Source: Lotus japonicus
Taxonomy: Eukaryota > Streptophyta > Magnoliopsida > Fabales > Fabaceae
Reading direction: 5' to 3'
Assembly: GCF_012489685.1 (NCBI RefSeq)
Contig: NC_080043.1
Coordinates: 38,083,127-38,147,126, forward strand
Length of the DNA: 64,000 nucleotides
Shown here: piece by piece, positions 1 to 9,573 of the stretch
Position numbering within the stretch: position 1 is the stretch's first letter
How the letters are laid out: each line of letters starts with the position of its first letter
Translations under genes and position numbers: made by a program
The notes under the pieces: model-generated
Told to the model about the DNA's origin: nothing
The model's database searches: none
Seen by the model: the letters and a program-made list of their open reading frames with translations, nothing else

Positions 1-2621
1 CATAAAGTGCAAGAACATCCCATAGTTTCGCCAAGTTTTCTTGCTTCTCATAAAAAACCAACGTCCTATCAGTGCGAACCACATCAAGACCTGAAATTTG
101 TTATGTCCAAGAAAACGGTCATTCACACACCATGTGGATTATACTATGACATCTATTATGATGGGATTTTATTTTACTACATGATAATACTTCAAAAGAT
201 AACAATAAATTACTACCCATTTAAGGAAATCAAAGTCAAAGCCAACTATGTCATGCCATATAAATCAAATTGCATTTGTACAACTAAACATTCAGGCATA
301 ACAGATTTATGAACAAAATAATTCTGGAGCAGGATTTCACCTAATACTTATATGCCTATGAAATAACTAACATACCATAGCCGATATATAATAGACACTG
401 CACGAAAAGAAATTCACGAACCTATTTGATGGAGAGTTAACAACCACTGGACTACTCTCTTGTCCGCCACTGTTTCTACATTACTTGCAGCATTTAAACT
501 TGAAGGCCAATTATTATCTTGAGGAAGAACAGCCAATCCCTCGGCTGAATTTGTTTCTGATAGAACCAATGGCTCTTGAATTGGCTGACCATCTTCACTA
601 ATAACAGGTGCTGTGATAAATCTACCACTTCCAACAAGAGGAAACAGTTGGCGGCATTCTTCCTTCCACGTAGCATATTGCATCCTGATGACAAAAACAT
701 AAGTGATATTCAAGTAATGATATATTAGATTTAGAGTTCAGAAACAGCAGTTATAAAATTACAGAAGTACTATGTAATTTCCCTTGTTTTATCCTTATAT
801 AAAGGATGTGGAAGCAATTCCTCCTTTATTTTTTAAGGACGTGGCATTTTTATTTAATAGGAAAACTAAGGCAGCGACAAAATTCAACGTCATAAAAATT
901 TTAAATGCTCTACAATGCTCTGACCTGTGAGGGTAACAAGGGAGTAAAAACAGAATAGTTATCGAACAAAATAAAAATCTATAAAATGGGAAGATTGATT
1001 ACCTTCGGCGTTGTCTTATCTGATCTCTTTCCTCAAATGTACTCTTGGGATCATAGCAACCAAGTAGAAATTCCCAAACTTCTCCCCTAATTGATGGATG
1101 AACTCCCTATTCAAAAGCTTCAATAAAGTATCCATCAACTCACAATCACATTTACAAACAAATACTTGTCTTTCTACACTTGCCCACACAAGAAAACCAT
1201 AATCTTGAATAAAATTTAGAGGCATCATAAAACAATAATCAGCACGGCACATCCATTACTCATCATCATGAAGAAAAAATATTACTTATGAAGAAAATGA
1301 TCACTAGGAGAACTTTCCATGACTACCATCTGTCATTTTTAAATGAGCATGTAGTCATGCATGGACATGTTCAAGTGAATTGAACCAGCATTATTATGAT
1401 AAAAAAGCAATTACCCCTCTGTAGATTCGGCGCAGAGTCTTGCCTATATCCAGATACCCTTCTGTAGTAAATGCAGCATGCCATTTTCTTGCACTTAGTG
1501 TTTTACCAGCCTGGACCACATAATAAAAGAAGTTAAAAATAAAAATACAGTATATACGTATTACAAAATCGGAAATCCAAATAAATGTAAAATTTTCAAG
1601 ATGAAGAAGGCACAAGATTTTTGTATTGAGGAGTCGGATCATCTAATTGATTTATGTTTGTCTCATAAGATAGAAACCCCACAAGGAAAATTAATCATTT
1701 AGTATTTGTCATGATCCTTGGCTAATTACCAAGTGTATTTTATCCATATTCAGATTTAGTTCTCTTAAAAGTTTTAAACTTTTCCAAAATGAAGCAATCA
1801 ACCAATTCATAACAGCCTATATGCCATTGTATAGTCAAGACATAGTGAAATACAAACAAATCTTAATAATTAATACAACAAGTGTTTTACTTAATCAAGT
1901 TCCACGAGATAAATTAAAACCTAAGTGCCCCTATTTCATGCATCTACCATAAGAATCAGGATTTGATCCAAAATAATGTGGACAATCATATAATTTAGAA
2001 ACGAAACTACATTCAATTTGGCATTCATGATACAGTAATTTCTGTACAATAAACTCCTCTCAGTGAATCAAACTTTATTGATTAAAAGTGATACATGATA
2101 TGACATTACTGGATTTGAAATTCACAAGAAGCAAGAAATAGAAGATCCTAAAAGCTCAAAATACTTTATTCCTTCAATAAAGGAGCATCACTAAAACACA
2201 TCATTGTCAACTCTGTAAAGGTCAACAACACATTTCAGATCACTCATAAATGATTTTCAATTATCCAAAATCAACCTATCCCCAAATGAACAAAAGTCCC
2301 TTCCACTTGTTAAGCTCAATACAATTTACCTTAGAAAGACAGACAAGCCAGATTAAAAAGGAAAAAAAAAAATACACTAACATCCTCAAATGACCAAACA
2401 GAACCTCATATTATTATGCATTGACCAATACCAATTTCTACCAATGCTCATTATGTTCATCTATGAACAAAGATTCTCAGATTAGGACACTCCATAGTGG
2501 AAAAAAAATACTGGGGGGAAAGAAAACAGACCTTGATCTTAAATCGAGAAATGGGAACATCAGTGCACTCAGGGCGAATTTCATAGAAAGAATCAGCAGG
2601 AACTCCTGGATCTCTCCACAT
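1..2621 (-). CDS. TBC-domain RabGAP (Gyp7/TBC1D15-like), 5' five exons, partial
   Basis: Spliced gene whose 3' part lies beyond base 1. I place coding exons, in order of translation, at 2532-2621, 1415-1510, 1003-1106, 422-684 and 1-90. All junctions are GT-AG and the phases join cleanly. The start is the ATG at 2619-2621, giving MWRDPGVPADSFYEIRPEC. Exon 3 carries the TBC entry motif HPSIRGEVWEFLLGCYDP, exon 4 begins QYATWKEECRQLFP, and exon 5 has DVVRTDRTLVFYE. By family knowledge these are plant TBC RabGAPs, which stimulate GTP hydrolysis by Rab GTPases in membrane traffic. The catalytic Arg and Gln fingers would be further left, outside the window. No stop or frameshift is seen in the five exons. 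The 5' UTR probably occupies about 2622-2850. The family assignment is confident; the particular member is not. Confidence 0.9.
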
Positions 2622-2849
2622 CCCAACCCCACAACAAAAAGCCAGAAGAGCTCTCAAGAAAAACACCAACAAACCAAAAAGCAAAGATTTTTAGTATCAA
2701 ACAACCTTGCCAGCACCTAAAAGCTGAACCTCTTTGAAAAGATCAACAAGACCCAGATACAAAAACTTGTGAATTGAAGAAATCAAAGGTGACCCAGCTT
2801 GAAAGAGTTACAGAGAACAATAAAAAAAATATTTTTTTAACAATTTTGT

Positions 2850-4361
2850 GTGTAATAATGATTAGTTGTTAGCATCTGCGGCGTTGTGGGGTTGGTAGTG
2901 CCGTACGTAGTGGGGATGGTGTGGAGGAAGGTAGTAATGCCCTGTCACGAGGTGGAATAGAAGAGAAGACTCATAAATTCTCACGAAACCTTATTGCATA
3001 TAGACATAGTACACAAACTTGTGTTTTTCACTTTTTCTATGTTTCTCTTTCATGAATTAGGATTTGTAATTCTAGATGAGAGTCACTTTGCCATTTCCAT
3101 TAGATAGATTTTTTTCAGTTACTTGATCTTTTACTATATAGATTTGCAATTGCAGTTTCAATATTTTAATTTTTTTTTTGTTACAAAGGAAAATTAATAT
3201 TTTAATATATATTATCAATATATTTTCAATAAGAAATTAAAGATACTATAAAATAATCACGCTATTAATTACAAAATTTAAATATCAAATGTATAATATC
3301 AATTTTAGTTTTAAAATAATATATTTATATATAATATCAACTTTATATAATAATAGTTCTAATAGAGAATAGAGAATTATTATATTAAAATTAAAAATTA
3401 TACACCAAAAAGTAAAAATTAAAATATTTTGTTGTATAAACCACCTTAAATACTATTTTTATCCCACAACTGACAGTTTTAATATTATATAATTCAGGGG
3501 GCTTTGAGATCATGTTAAGTAGATAAGTCTGTTTGAGAAAATCCTTCTCTGTTATAAATGTATGTTTTCTACTAAATTATACAATAAGTTTCTCAATAAA
3601 TTTACATTTCATTGCATTATAATTCATAATTTATTTCTTAATATAAAAATAATATTTTATTATTTATAAATAATAAAATATTATAAATAACACAAATAAA
3701 TATGTGCAACACACGGGCATAGTATAATATACATATATCTATATTTCTATATAAGTATTTACTTTTTTTTTTGAAATGATATAAGTATTTACTTGAAATT
3801 TACATTGATGTTAATATTAATTTGTCATTTTTTACACTTCATATTAACTATTAATTACGTTCAAAAAAATATTAACTATTAATTAAATATATACACACGT
3901 ACACATTTAATTATAACATTAGATATTAAAATTAATTTATGAGTATTTTTTTTACGGTATTATAAACATATTAGTTAGTAATCACAAGTGATGTAACCAA
4001 AAAAAAAATCACAAGTGGAAAAAAATAGTTGAGAAATATCTAAATAGTACTATAAATGACTAATAAATATTACTATTAAATGAAATATTCATGTAAATAA
4101 AAATGAATAAATATTACACATTTTATTAAAAAATATTATAAATTAAATCTATAAATATAATTTGCAACGCGTATTTTCTGGTAATTAGATAAGCAACTTT
4201 GTGGAATAAAATATGAAATAAATTGATGAGTGTGATGGATTGGAATTGGCACATACTGGATGGTCAAACACGGGAAGAGCTGGCTGCTGGTGCGAAACAA
4301 TAAGACCTGGTCGTGACGAATGTCTTATACGCGGAAACTAAAGAGGGATGTGGATATCATG
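2850..4361. other. AT-rich intergenic DNA with decayed repeat ends
   Basis: No credible coding sequence. The stretch is very AT-rich from about 3120. Around 3705-3735 it reads GCAACACACGGGCATAGTAT, which resembles a worn Helitron 3' hairpin (compare the clean one at 11439-11468). GCAACGCG at about 4164 is a similar remnant. I cannot define element borders here. Confidence 0.5.
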
Positions 4362-4468
4362 TACTCCCTCCGGTCCTATTTATAAGCATGAAAGAGAAGA
4401 AAATTTTTGGTCCTTATTATAAGAACCAAATGAAAGTTTGTGCTTTATTAATTATTTTTTCCAACAAT

Positions 4469-4620
4469 CACTACTACAGAAATGACATTTTGCCACGCCC
4501 CAATTGCCACGGTTATAGGCGAAACCGTGGCAAAAGCTCAATTGTCACGGTTATAAGCGGAACCGTGGCAATAGAGTACAATATTTTATTATTTTTTTCT
4601 AGGGACCGTGACAATAGACA
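4469..4620. repeat. CACTA left TIR and subterminal inverted motifs
   Basis: After the TIR there are units such as TTGCCACGGTTATAGGCGAA followed by ACCGTGGCAA, and TTGTCACGGTTATAAGCGGA followed by ACCGTGGCAA. Each forms a short stem with a loop of about 8 nt. A further half-site, GACCGTGACAATAG, lies at about 4605-4618. Confidence 0.8.
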
Positions 4621-4960
4621 CACTCTCCAACTTTTTTCAGAAGAAAACCCTAAAGCTGTGCAAACCCTCTCCCTCCCACGCTCTATCCCACTCTCCACAC
4701 TCCATCGACATGTTCCAACGAAGCTCCGATCTGTTCACGTCCCTCTCTCGTTTCCCTGTCCTTCCCTCCCACTCTCCATCGACCCGTTCCCTCTCTCCCA
4801 CCGGCGCCGCTTGTTCCTGAAAGATGAAAGGAGTATTTTGACGGGATCTTCTCATCCACTCGCGGATCTGGTTCCTCCTTCCCTTCCATCGAAGTCCTTT
4901 CCTCTCACGTCCCCCTGTTCTCGGTTCCTGTCCGTGTAGAATCGAATCAATCCAGATTTG
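4621..4960 (+). other. CT-rich leader upstream of the captured KUP exon
   Basis: Pyrimidine-rich, GC-richer sequence containing AAACCCTA and many TCTCC/CCCTC tracts, typical of a plant 5' UTR. It runs directly into the KUP-like start codon at 4961. It was probably captured together with the exon, so promoter or UTR sequence may have travelled too. The open frames here are compositional. Confidence 0.5.
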
Positions 4961-5209
4961 ATGGATGAGGAGAGAGGTGAGATCAATGGCGAGCGCGGGT
5001 ACTCGATGGACTCCACGGAATCAAGGTGGGGCTTTGACGCTGATTTGTGATTGAGAGGCCGACGAAACGGTGCTCCTGTGCAGCTGCTTGATTCCGACGA
5101 GGAGGATGATGGCACCACCGAGCAGAGACTCATTCGCACTGGTCCTCGAGTTGATTCCTTCGATGTTGAAGCTCTTGACGTCCCTGGTGCTCACAGAAAT
5201 GACTATGAG
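4961..5209 (+). pseudogene. Captured first exon of a KUP/HAK/KT potassium transporter (KUP7-like)
   Basis: From the ATG at 4961 the frame reads MDEERGEINGERGYSMDSTE, a TGA at 5048-5050, then on in the same frame to LLDSDEEDD, EQRLIRTGPRVDSFDVEALD and VPGAHRNDYE, ending at a GT donor (5210). The run RLIRTGPRVDSFDVEAL followed by VPG and NDYE is the cytosolic N-terminus of plant KUP7-type K+ transporters. No transmembrane exon follows in the element, so this is a fragment of a membrane transporter that cannot transport anything. The one TGA makes even the fragment untranslatable as a whole. Confidence 0.85.
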
Positions 5210-5465
5210 GTCCTTCTTTTCTCTCTTTGCCTAATAACCTCTACGAATTTTGCATTTCAATCATGATAATCATTTACAGTGGAATATAGGGTTTTTGTAA
5301 GGCTTGTGATTTGTGATATACTTAGTTAGTAATATCTATTTTTTTTGTGATTGGAATCAAGTAGAGTTAGTGACCAGGTTGATTCTGATTTCTGTGTGTT
5401 TCAATTTTATGAATTTTGTGATCTTAAGTTGAAATTTCAGATGGAAAAACATTTAATTTTTCTGT

Positions 5466-5750
5466 GTGTTTGCGCGCGAGTTGCGAGAAGCTCCGCCTAA
5501 CACCCTCGCATCACCCTTCTCCGTCATGGCCATGGCCAGCCACCACCTCGTCGTCACGCTCTCACTCAATGGTCAAAAGGTTAGTTCACATTGTAATTTC
5601 AATTTTAGTTTGTTCGTGACTTTATTTCTTGGAGCTTACATACTGTGCCATTTGATTTTCTCCTTCGTTTTGATTTATGTTATGAATTCAGAGTTTGATT
5701 TCATCATTTATCATTTTTTCATTCAGAGCATGGCAATGGACGGTGAATAA
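5466..5750 (+). pseudogene. Unidentified coding-like fragment inside the CACTA
   Basis: A GC-rich patch at about 5470-5580 reads RELREAPPNTLASPF and HHLVVTLSLNGQK and ends at a possible donor (GTTAGT, 5580). A short possible second exon after TTCAG (5727) reads MAMDGE and then a stop. The composition contrasts with the AT-rich flanks in the way the recognised captured exons do, suggesting another host fragment. I do not recognise the family. Confidence 0.35.
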
Positions 5751-5929
5751 GGTGAGCCATTATCTCTCCCTTCTCTATTTGTAGCATGCTCTTTTATTGA
5801 GGTTCTTAAATGACATCTGATTTCATTTTGTATTTGGTTTGTGAGTTTCTATTCTACACCTATTATGCGTGCAAGTGTAAGAATAGAAAGCACAGGTCCA
5901 TGGACGCTTTGAGAAAATAAGCAACAAAA

Positions 5930-6220
5930 AGTTTAACTTCTTCTACTTCGTTTGAGCGAGCATCGCTGTATGGTTCTAGGAATATTCTTGACCATCACAG
6001 AGACATGAGGATGGGCGTAGATAACATGAGCTATGAGGTTATTATTCATCTTACAATCGTTTGTAGTGCTACAATTATTGTTGTTATGTACTTTGAAACA
6101 TCTTAAATTACTTTGATGATGGGTTTGACTAGGAACTTCTTGCACTTGGTGAGAGGATTGCCCATGTTAACACAGGGTTGTCTGAAGACTCGCTCACCAA
6201 GAAACAGTGTAATCTTTCTG
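5930..6220 (+). pseudogene. Captured fragment of an MBR/BIG BROTHER-like RING E3 ligase gene
   Basis: Two adjoining exons are visible. The first, ending at 6037 before GT, reads RASLYGSRNI then DHHRDMRMGVDNMSYE. The second, 6133-6220 between AG and GTATG, reads ELLALGERIAHVNTGLSEDS. The string HRDMR...DNMSYEELLALGERIG.V.TGLSE is characteristic of the segment just upstream of the RING-H2 domain in plant MBR1/MBR2-type E3 ligases. The RING itself is absent, so no ubiquitin-ligase activity is expected. The intron between the two exons is retained, so capture was at DNA level and not by retroposition. Confidence 0.82.
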
Positions 6221-6547
6221 GTATGTTTTTATTCATCCATAAATAAATACTTCAGAAGGAAAGCCACTTTAGAGAATATTCTGCCATTGCTTCATTAAAG
6301 TGAAATTCGTTTTATTTCAATCGTCATAAAGTGCATGCTGCATTTCATATGTTTAGAAATGGTGGCATTGTGTCATTCCTTTTTTTTTAATAGATTAGCT
6401 TTTCATTTTCCTGATTTGTAAATTACTCTTTTTCCTATTCTTTGTGAGTTCTAACGCATGCCTCTTATTTTTCTCATCTGGGTTTTCAGTTTTCATCACT
6501 TTGATCAATTTAGTTTCTATATTTTCAGAAGCTGATTTCATCCAAGG

Positions 6548-6697
6548 TTACTGAATCACCCTTATAAGGCAAGTCTTCATGAGATCAACGAGGAACCCAG
6601 TTGCCCATCTCCTTTAATTTTTGATTTCGAGCAGGCAACTCTTGACGAAGAAGATATAAAGGAGCTCATATGGAAGGAGTCTCTGAACTTCTGCTAG
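6548..6697 (+). pseudogene. Captured last-exon fragment of a MAP kinase
   Basis: The frame from 6548 reads LLNHPYKASLHEINEEPSC, then a stretch with FDFEQ, then EEDIKELIWKESLNFC, with a TAG at 6695-6697. HPY..SLH.INEEP.C and FDFEQ with the D/EIKELIW.ES tail match the C-terminal lobe edge and C-terminal extension of plant group A/B MAPKs. The catalytic core is not present. In relatives the chain would go on for a few more residues, so TAG may be a mutation or a divergent end. Confidence 0.75.
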
Positions 6698-6929
6698 GAT
6701 CAGGTGCAGGAATAATAGTCTTGGCAAAATTGCCTTTTTCTGTCATTATATTCTATGGAATTTCATAATGCATGTTTCGCAAGTTGAGTGGTAAATGATC
6801 TACTTCTGTAAAACATGTTTCGCGAGTTGAATAGGTTCTCCCAGACCTGTTTTTTAAACTTGACTGAAAACAAAGTTTTTAGTTTTCTTATCTAAGCAAT
6901 TTTTTAACATTGTATTTTATTTGTATATT

Positions 6930-7834
6930 GTTATTTAAGGTTCTTATTTGATCACTGTGTGGCTGAAAACTTGACTGAGAAATTTGCCTTTTTGAGTCCT
7001 CATCGAACGGCACATGGGCTGACCAATCAAAGCCAATATTTCGGATGCAATTATGGCAAATGGACACCCAAACCAATTATATCTTGCACCGGTCAATATA
7101 GGGTGAGAAATATTGGATGAAATTTGTAAATATTAATTCATAGTTACTTGATTAATTTATATGATTAGCTACTTGATTTATTAATATTATAATTTAACAT
7201 GTCTTGCTTGTAGGGCACATTGGGTGTTGGTTGTGATCAATGCCACTACAGGGACCTTATTTTACTTGGATCCTATACATGGTAGTTTGAATCAACGCAA
7301 AGTCATGAAAGAGATGTTTGATAAGTAAGCTTATATAGATCTACTTGCTATGTTAGTCATGCTATTCAACATATTTAATCATGATTTTTTCATTCAATTT
7401 GTTAGTGCAATGATGATCTACCGTGCTAATTGCAATGACAAGAGGATTACATGGTCCAAAGCCAAATGGAATACTATAAAGGTATACAAATTTACATAGC
7501 TGAAAACAATTAGATCTAGCTACCAAATCACTGATATATATTACATTTGTTTTTTATAGTGCCCTGCCCAAACAAATTATATAGATTGCGGGTACTATGT
7601 ACTAAGCTTTCTAAAGGAGATAATTGCGCACAAAAAATCTACAATTCCACAAGCGGTATGGAACTTTGACTAAATTCTTAATTTTTCCTATTTTTAAGTG
7701 TGACTCTAAATTTTGTAACTTTTACCATCATTTTGCAGTACTTCTCTGATTGTCAATTTGGCTTTTACGATGAGGATCAACTAAATGAAATTAAAGAAGA
7801 GTGGGCTACTTATGTGTTAAAGAATTTTGCCTAG
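6930..7834 (+). pseudogene. Ulp1-like (C48) cysteine protease domain within the CACTA
   Basis: Exons: about 6930-7102, 7214-7324, 7406-7481, 7560-7655 and 7739-7834, all GT-AG. The catalytic residues are visible: HWVLVVINATTG (His), LFYLDPIHG (Asp), and QTNYIDCGYYVLSF (Gln and Cys). Ahead of them is PNQLYLAPVNIG, and the domain ends LKNFA then TAG. The first exon does not hold one frame: FLSPHRTAHGLTNQ and SDAIMANGHPNQ lie in different frames, implying a lost or gained base. Ulp1 enzymes cleave SUMO. Ulp1-like genes are often found in plant CACTA elements and MULEs, so this may be the element's own cargo and not a recent capture. The 3' exons reappear at 25104-25719. Confidence 0.8.
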
Positions 7835-8198
7835 TGTGGGCTATTTGCTTTAATTCCTTGTGAGAGTATGAGCTACTTATGGTATGGAACTGCACTGCAT
7901 GTTATTTTAGAGTATTTGGTTCAAGCAGTGTACTGTACTGGCTAGTGTTGGCTATTTGGTTTAATTTCTTGTGAGAGTATGTTCTCAACAACAATTAGTA
8001 TTGTTTTGGACAAATTAGTGTAAATGTATTGTTTTCTTATTCAAGGTTGGAATATTTGAGTAATTTGGCTAGAATATGTGAATCTTGGTGATTTTATGCA
8101 ATTTATTTTTCAATATAAACGTACTAAAATTTATGCACACACCAGGTAAAAAGAAAAAAATCAAAAATTCTGTAGCAATTTCACAGACCAGGTGTATG
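7835..8198 (+). other. 3' flank of the Ulp1-like gene in the CACTA
   Basis: AT-rich, non-coding. It contains a near-repeat: two segments with GGCTATTTG.TTTAATT.CTTGTGAGAGTATG, at about 7838 and 7945, indicate a short local duplication. Probably 3' UTR and spacer. Confidence 0.45.
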
Positions 8199-8577
8199 AC
8201 CTATTGTCACGATTACAACCGTGGCAATAGAGGCCACCTATTGCCACGGTTACTTACTCAACCGTGGCAATAGAGGGAACCTATTGTCACGGTTACTCTT
8301 TACAAACCGTGATAACAGGCTAATCAATTGTCACGGTTAAATAGGTAACCGTGACAATATATGGCCTCTATTGTCACGGTTAAATAGGTAACCGTGACAA
8401 TATGTGGCCTCTATTGCCACGGTTACGTTTTGCAAACCGTGATAACAGCCATATCAATTGTCACGGTTCCGCCTTTAACCGTGACAATTGAGCAATTGTC
8501 ACGCCTTCTATTGTCACGGTTAAACCGTGACGAATGGGCGGTTTTAACCGTGACGAAAAGCCTTTTCTGTAGTAGTG
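8199..8577. repeat. CACTA right subterminal hairpin array and TIR
   Basis: A dense run of TTGTCACGGTT / AACCGTGACAA and TTGCCACGGTT / AACCGTGGCAA motifs in alternating orientation at short spacing. Adjacent motifs pair into stems with loops of roughly 5-15 nt, and this continues to the TIR. The array is about three times as long as the one at the left end. Confidence 0.82.
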
Positions 8578-8665
8578 AATACCCTTATTAATTCTATCTA
8601 CTAAAATATCTCTCCTTAATTATTCTCTTTCTTCCACTATCAAACATTAATAACTACTTCTCGAA

Positions 8666-9300
8666 ATATATATTTTGTTAAGAGAAGTTCAATTGATGAT
8701 AACAATTGTTAATGCTATTACCAATAGTGTGATTGCCAAGAAGTATTCTTAGTCTTGTTTTAAAAGAATTTGTTACTAATCGTTACATTACCATTAGAAA
8801 TAATAGCTTCACATTTCTCTCCTCCATGTTCTGCTTCTGAGTGTGTGGCATCAATTTCTGGTGGAGGTGCTGCTACTTCATAAATTCCAGCAGCTTCCGG
8901 TTGATTTTCCACATCTTTCTCATATGGTGGCTCATAATTCAAATCAATTTCTAGAGGCATATTAGGTGTATAACAAGACTTAATTTGGTAAGAAAAAGTT
9001 TTTTTTGAACGTTTGGTAAGAAAAAGTTGAAGTACAAGAATTGTCTTTGTAAATCACATATTTATACTACCCAGCTTTATGTTGCGCCAAAATATTTCAT
9101 TTTGTTGCGCCAAAATTTTTACCCTCCAAACTTCAAATTTCAGATGCAAAAAGCAGTAGTAGAATAAATCTTTTCTAGATAGTACGCATGAGAAGTTTAA
9201 ACACTTTTGAGTAAGCAGCAACCATTAAGGTGGACACACATTGCACTATTGCTGTAGTTATTATGCACCTTGGAAAAAGAATTTAACTTGATTAAGTAGT
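8666..9300. other. Unassigned segment inside the MITE, with a small minus-strand ORF
   Basis: This piece separates the two right-hand parts of the Stowaway MITE, so it is probably another insertion. I cannot see its termini. A minus-strand ORF at 8760-8960 starts MPLEIDLNYEPPYEKD and is acidic (66 codons). It is unrecognised and lacks an evident gene context. GCGCCAAAAT occurs twice at about 9090-9115. The same segment recurs at about 26555-27190. Confidence 0.35.
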
Positions 9301-9573
9301 AAGAGTTTTGAGAAAAGAGATCAATGAAAAAGAATAAAGCTATTAATGATAGAAAGAGGTATAACAAAGGGCGATTTTGGAAGTTTAGTTTAATTTAGGA
9401 TAAATTTAATGCATTTTAACTAGTTTAACTACATTTCTTAAACTATGTGATTTTTTTTTTGCTGCTTATAAATAGGACCGGAGGGAGTAATAACAAGTTC
9501 AATTTCTTGAGATACTATCAAATATTAAAATGAAAGTTCCTCTTTATAGTATTAATTTTCACTCCGAACTAAA

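Larger units (their letters stand above)
4469..8577 (+). mobile_element. Pack-CACTA transposon (En/Spm type), 4,109 bp, non-autonomous
   Basis: The terminal inverted repeats are CACTACTACAGAAA at 4469 and the complementary TTTCTGTAGTAGTG ending at 8577. They are flanked by a perfect 3-bp target duplication AAT (4466-4468 and 8578-8580). Both subterminal zones are packed with CACGGTT/AACCGTG inverted motifs, as expected for CACTA ends that bind the element's own protein. No TNP2-type transposase is recognisable inside. The interior holds pieces of at least three host genes plus a Ulp1-like protease, all reading on the plus strand. The right part appears again at 25104-26465 because of the assembly overlap. 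Confidence 0.88.
4364..9487. mobile_element. Stowaway-like MITE, split by later insertions
   Basis: The left end reads CTCCCTCCGGTCCTATTTAT (4364 onward) and the right end is its complement, finishing GGACCGGAGGGAG at 9487. Both are flanked by TA (4362-4363 and 9488-9489), the Tc1/mariner Stowaway target duplication. MITE-derived sequence is about 4364-4468, about 8581-8665 and about 9300-9487. The 4.1-kb CACTA lies between the first two parts, and an unassigned piece of about 0.6 kb between the last two. A sister MITE at 63264-63564 shows the uninterrupted layout and matches the right-hand part. Confidence 0.75.

Noticed and set aside
3700..3740. A Helitron ending near 3735 (and another near 51005)
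   Set aside because: Hairpin-like strings exist but there is no CTRR end at the right distance and no 5' partner could be placed.
4313..4939. 208-codon open frame over the CACTA left end
   Set aside because: It runs through the MITE arm, TIR and a CT-rich leader; the composition explains it and no domain is visible.
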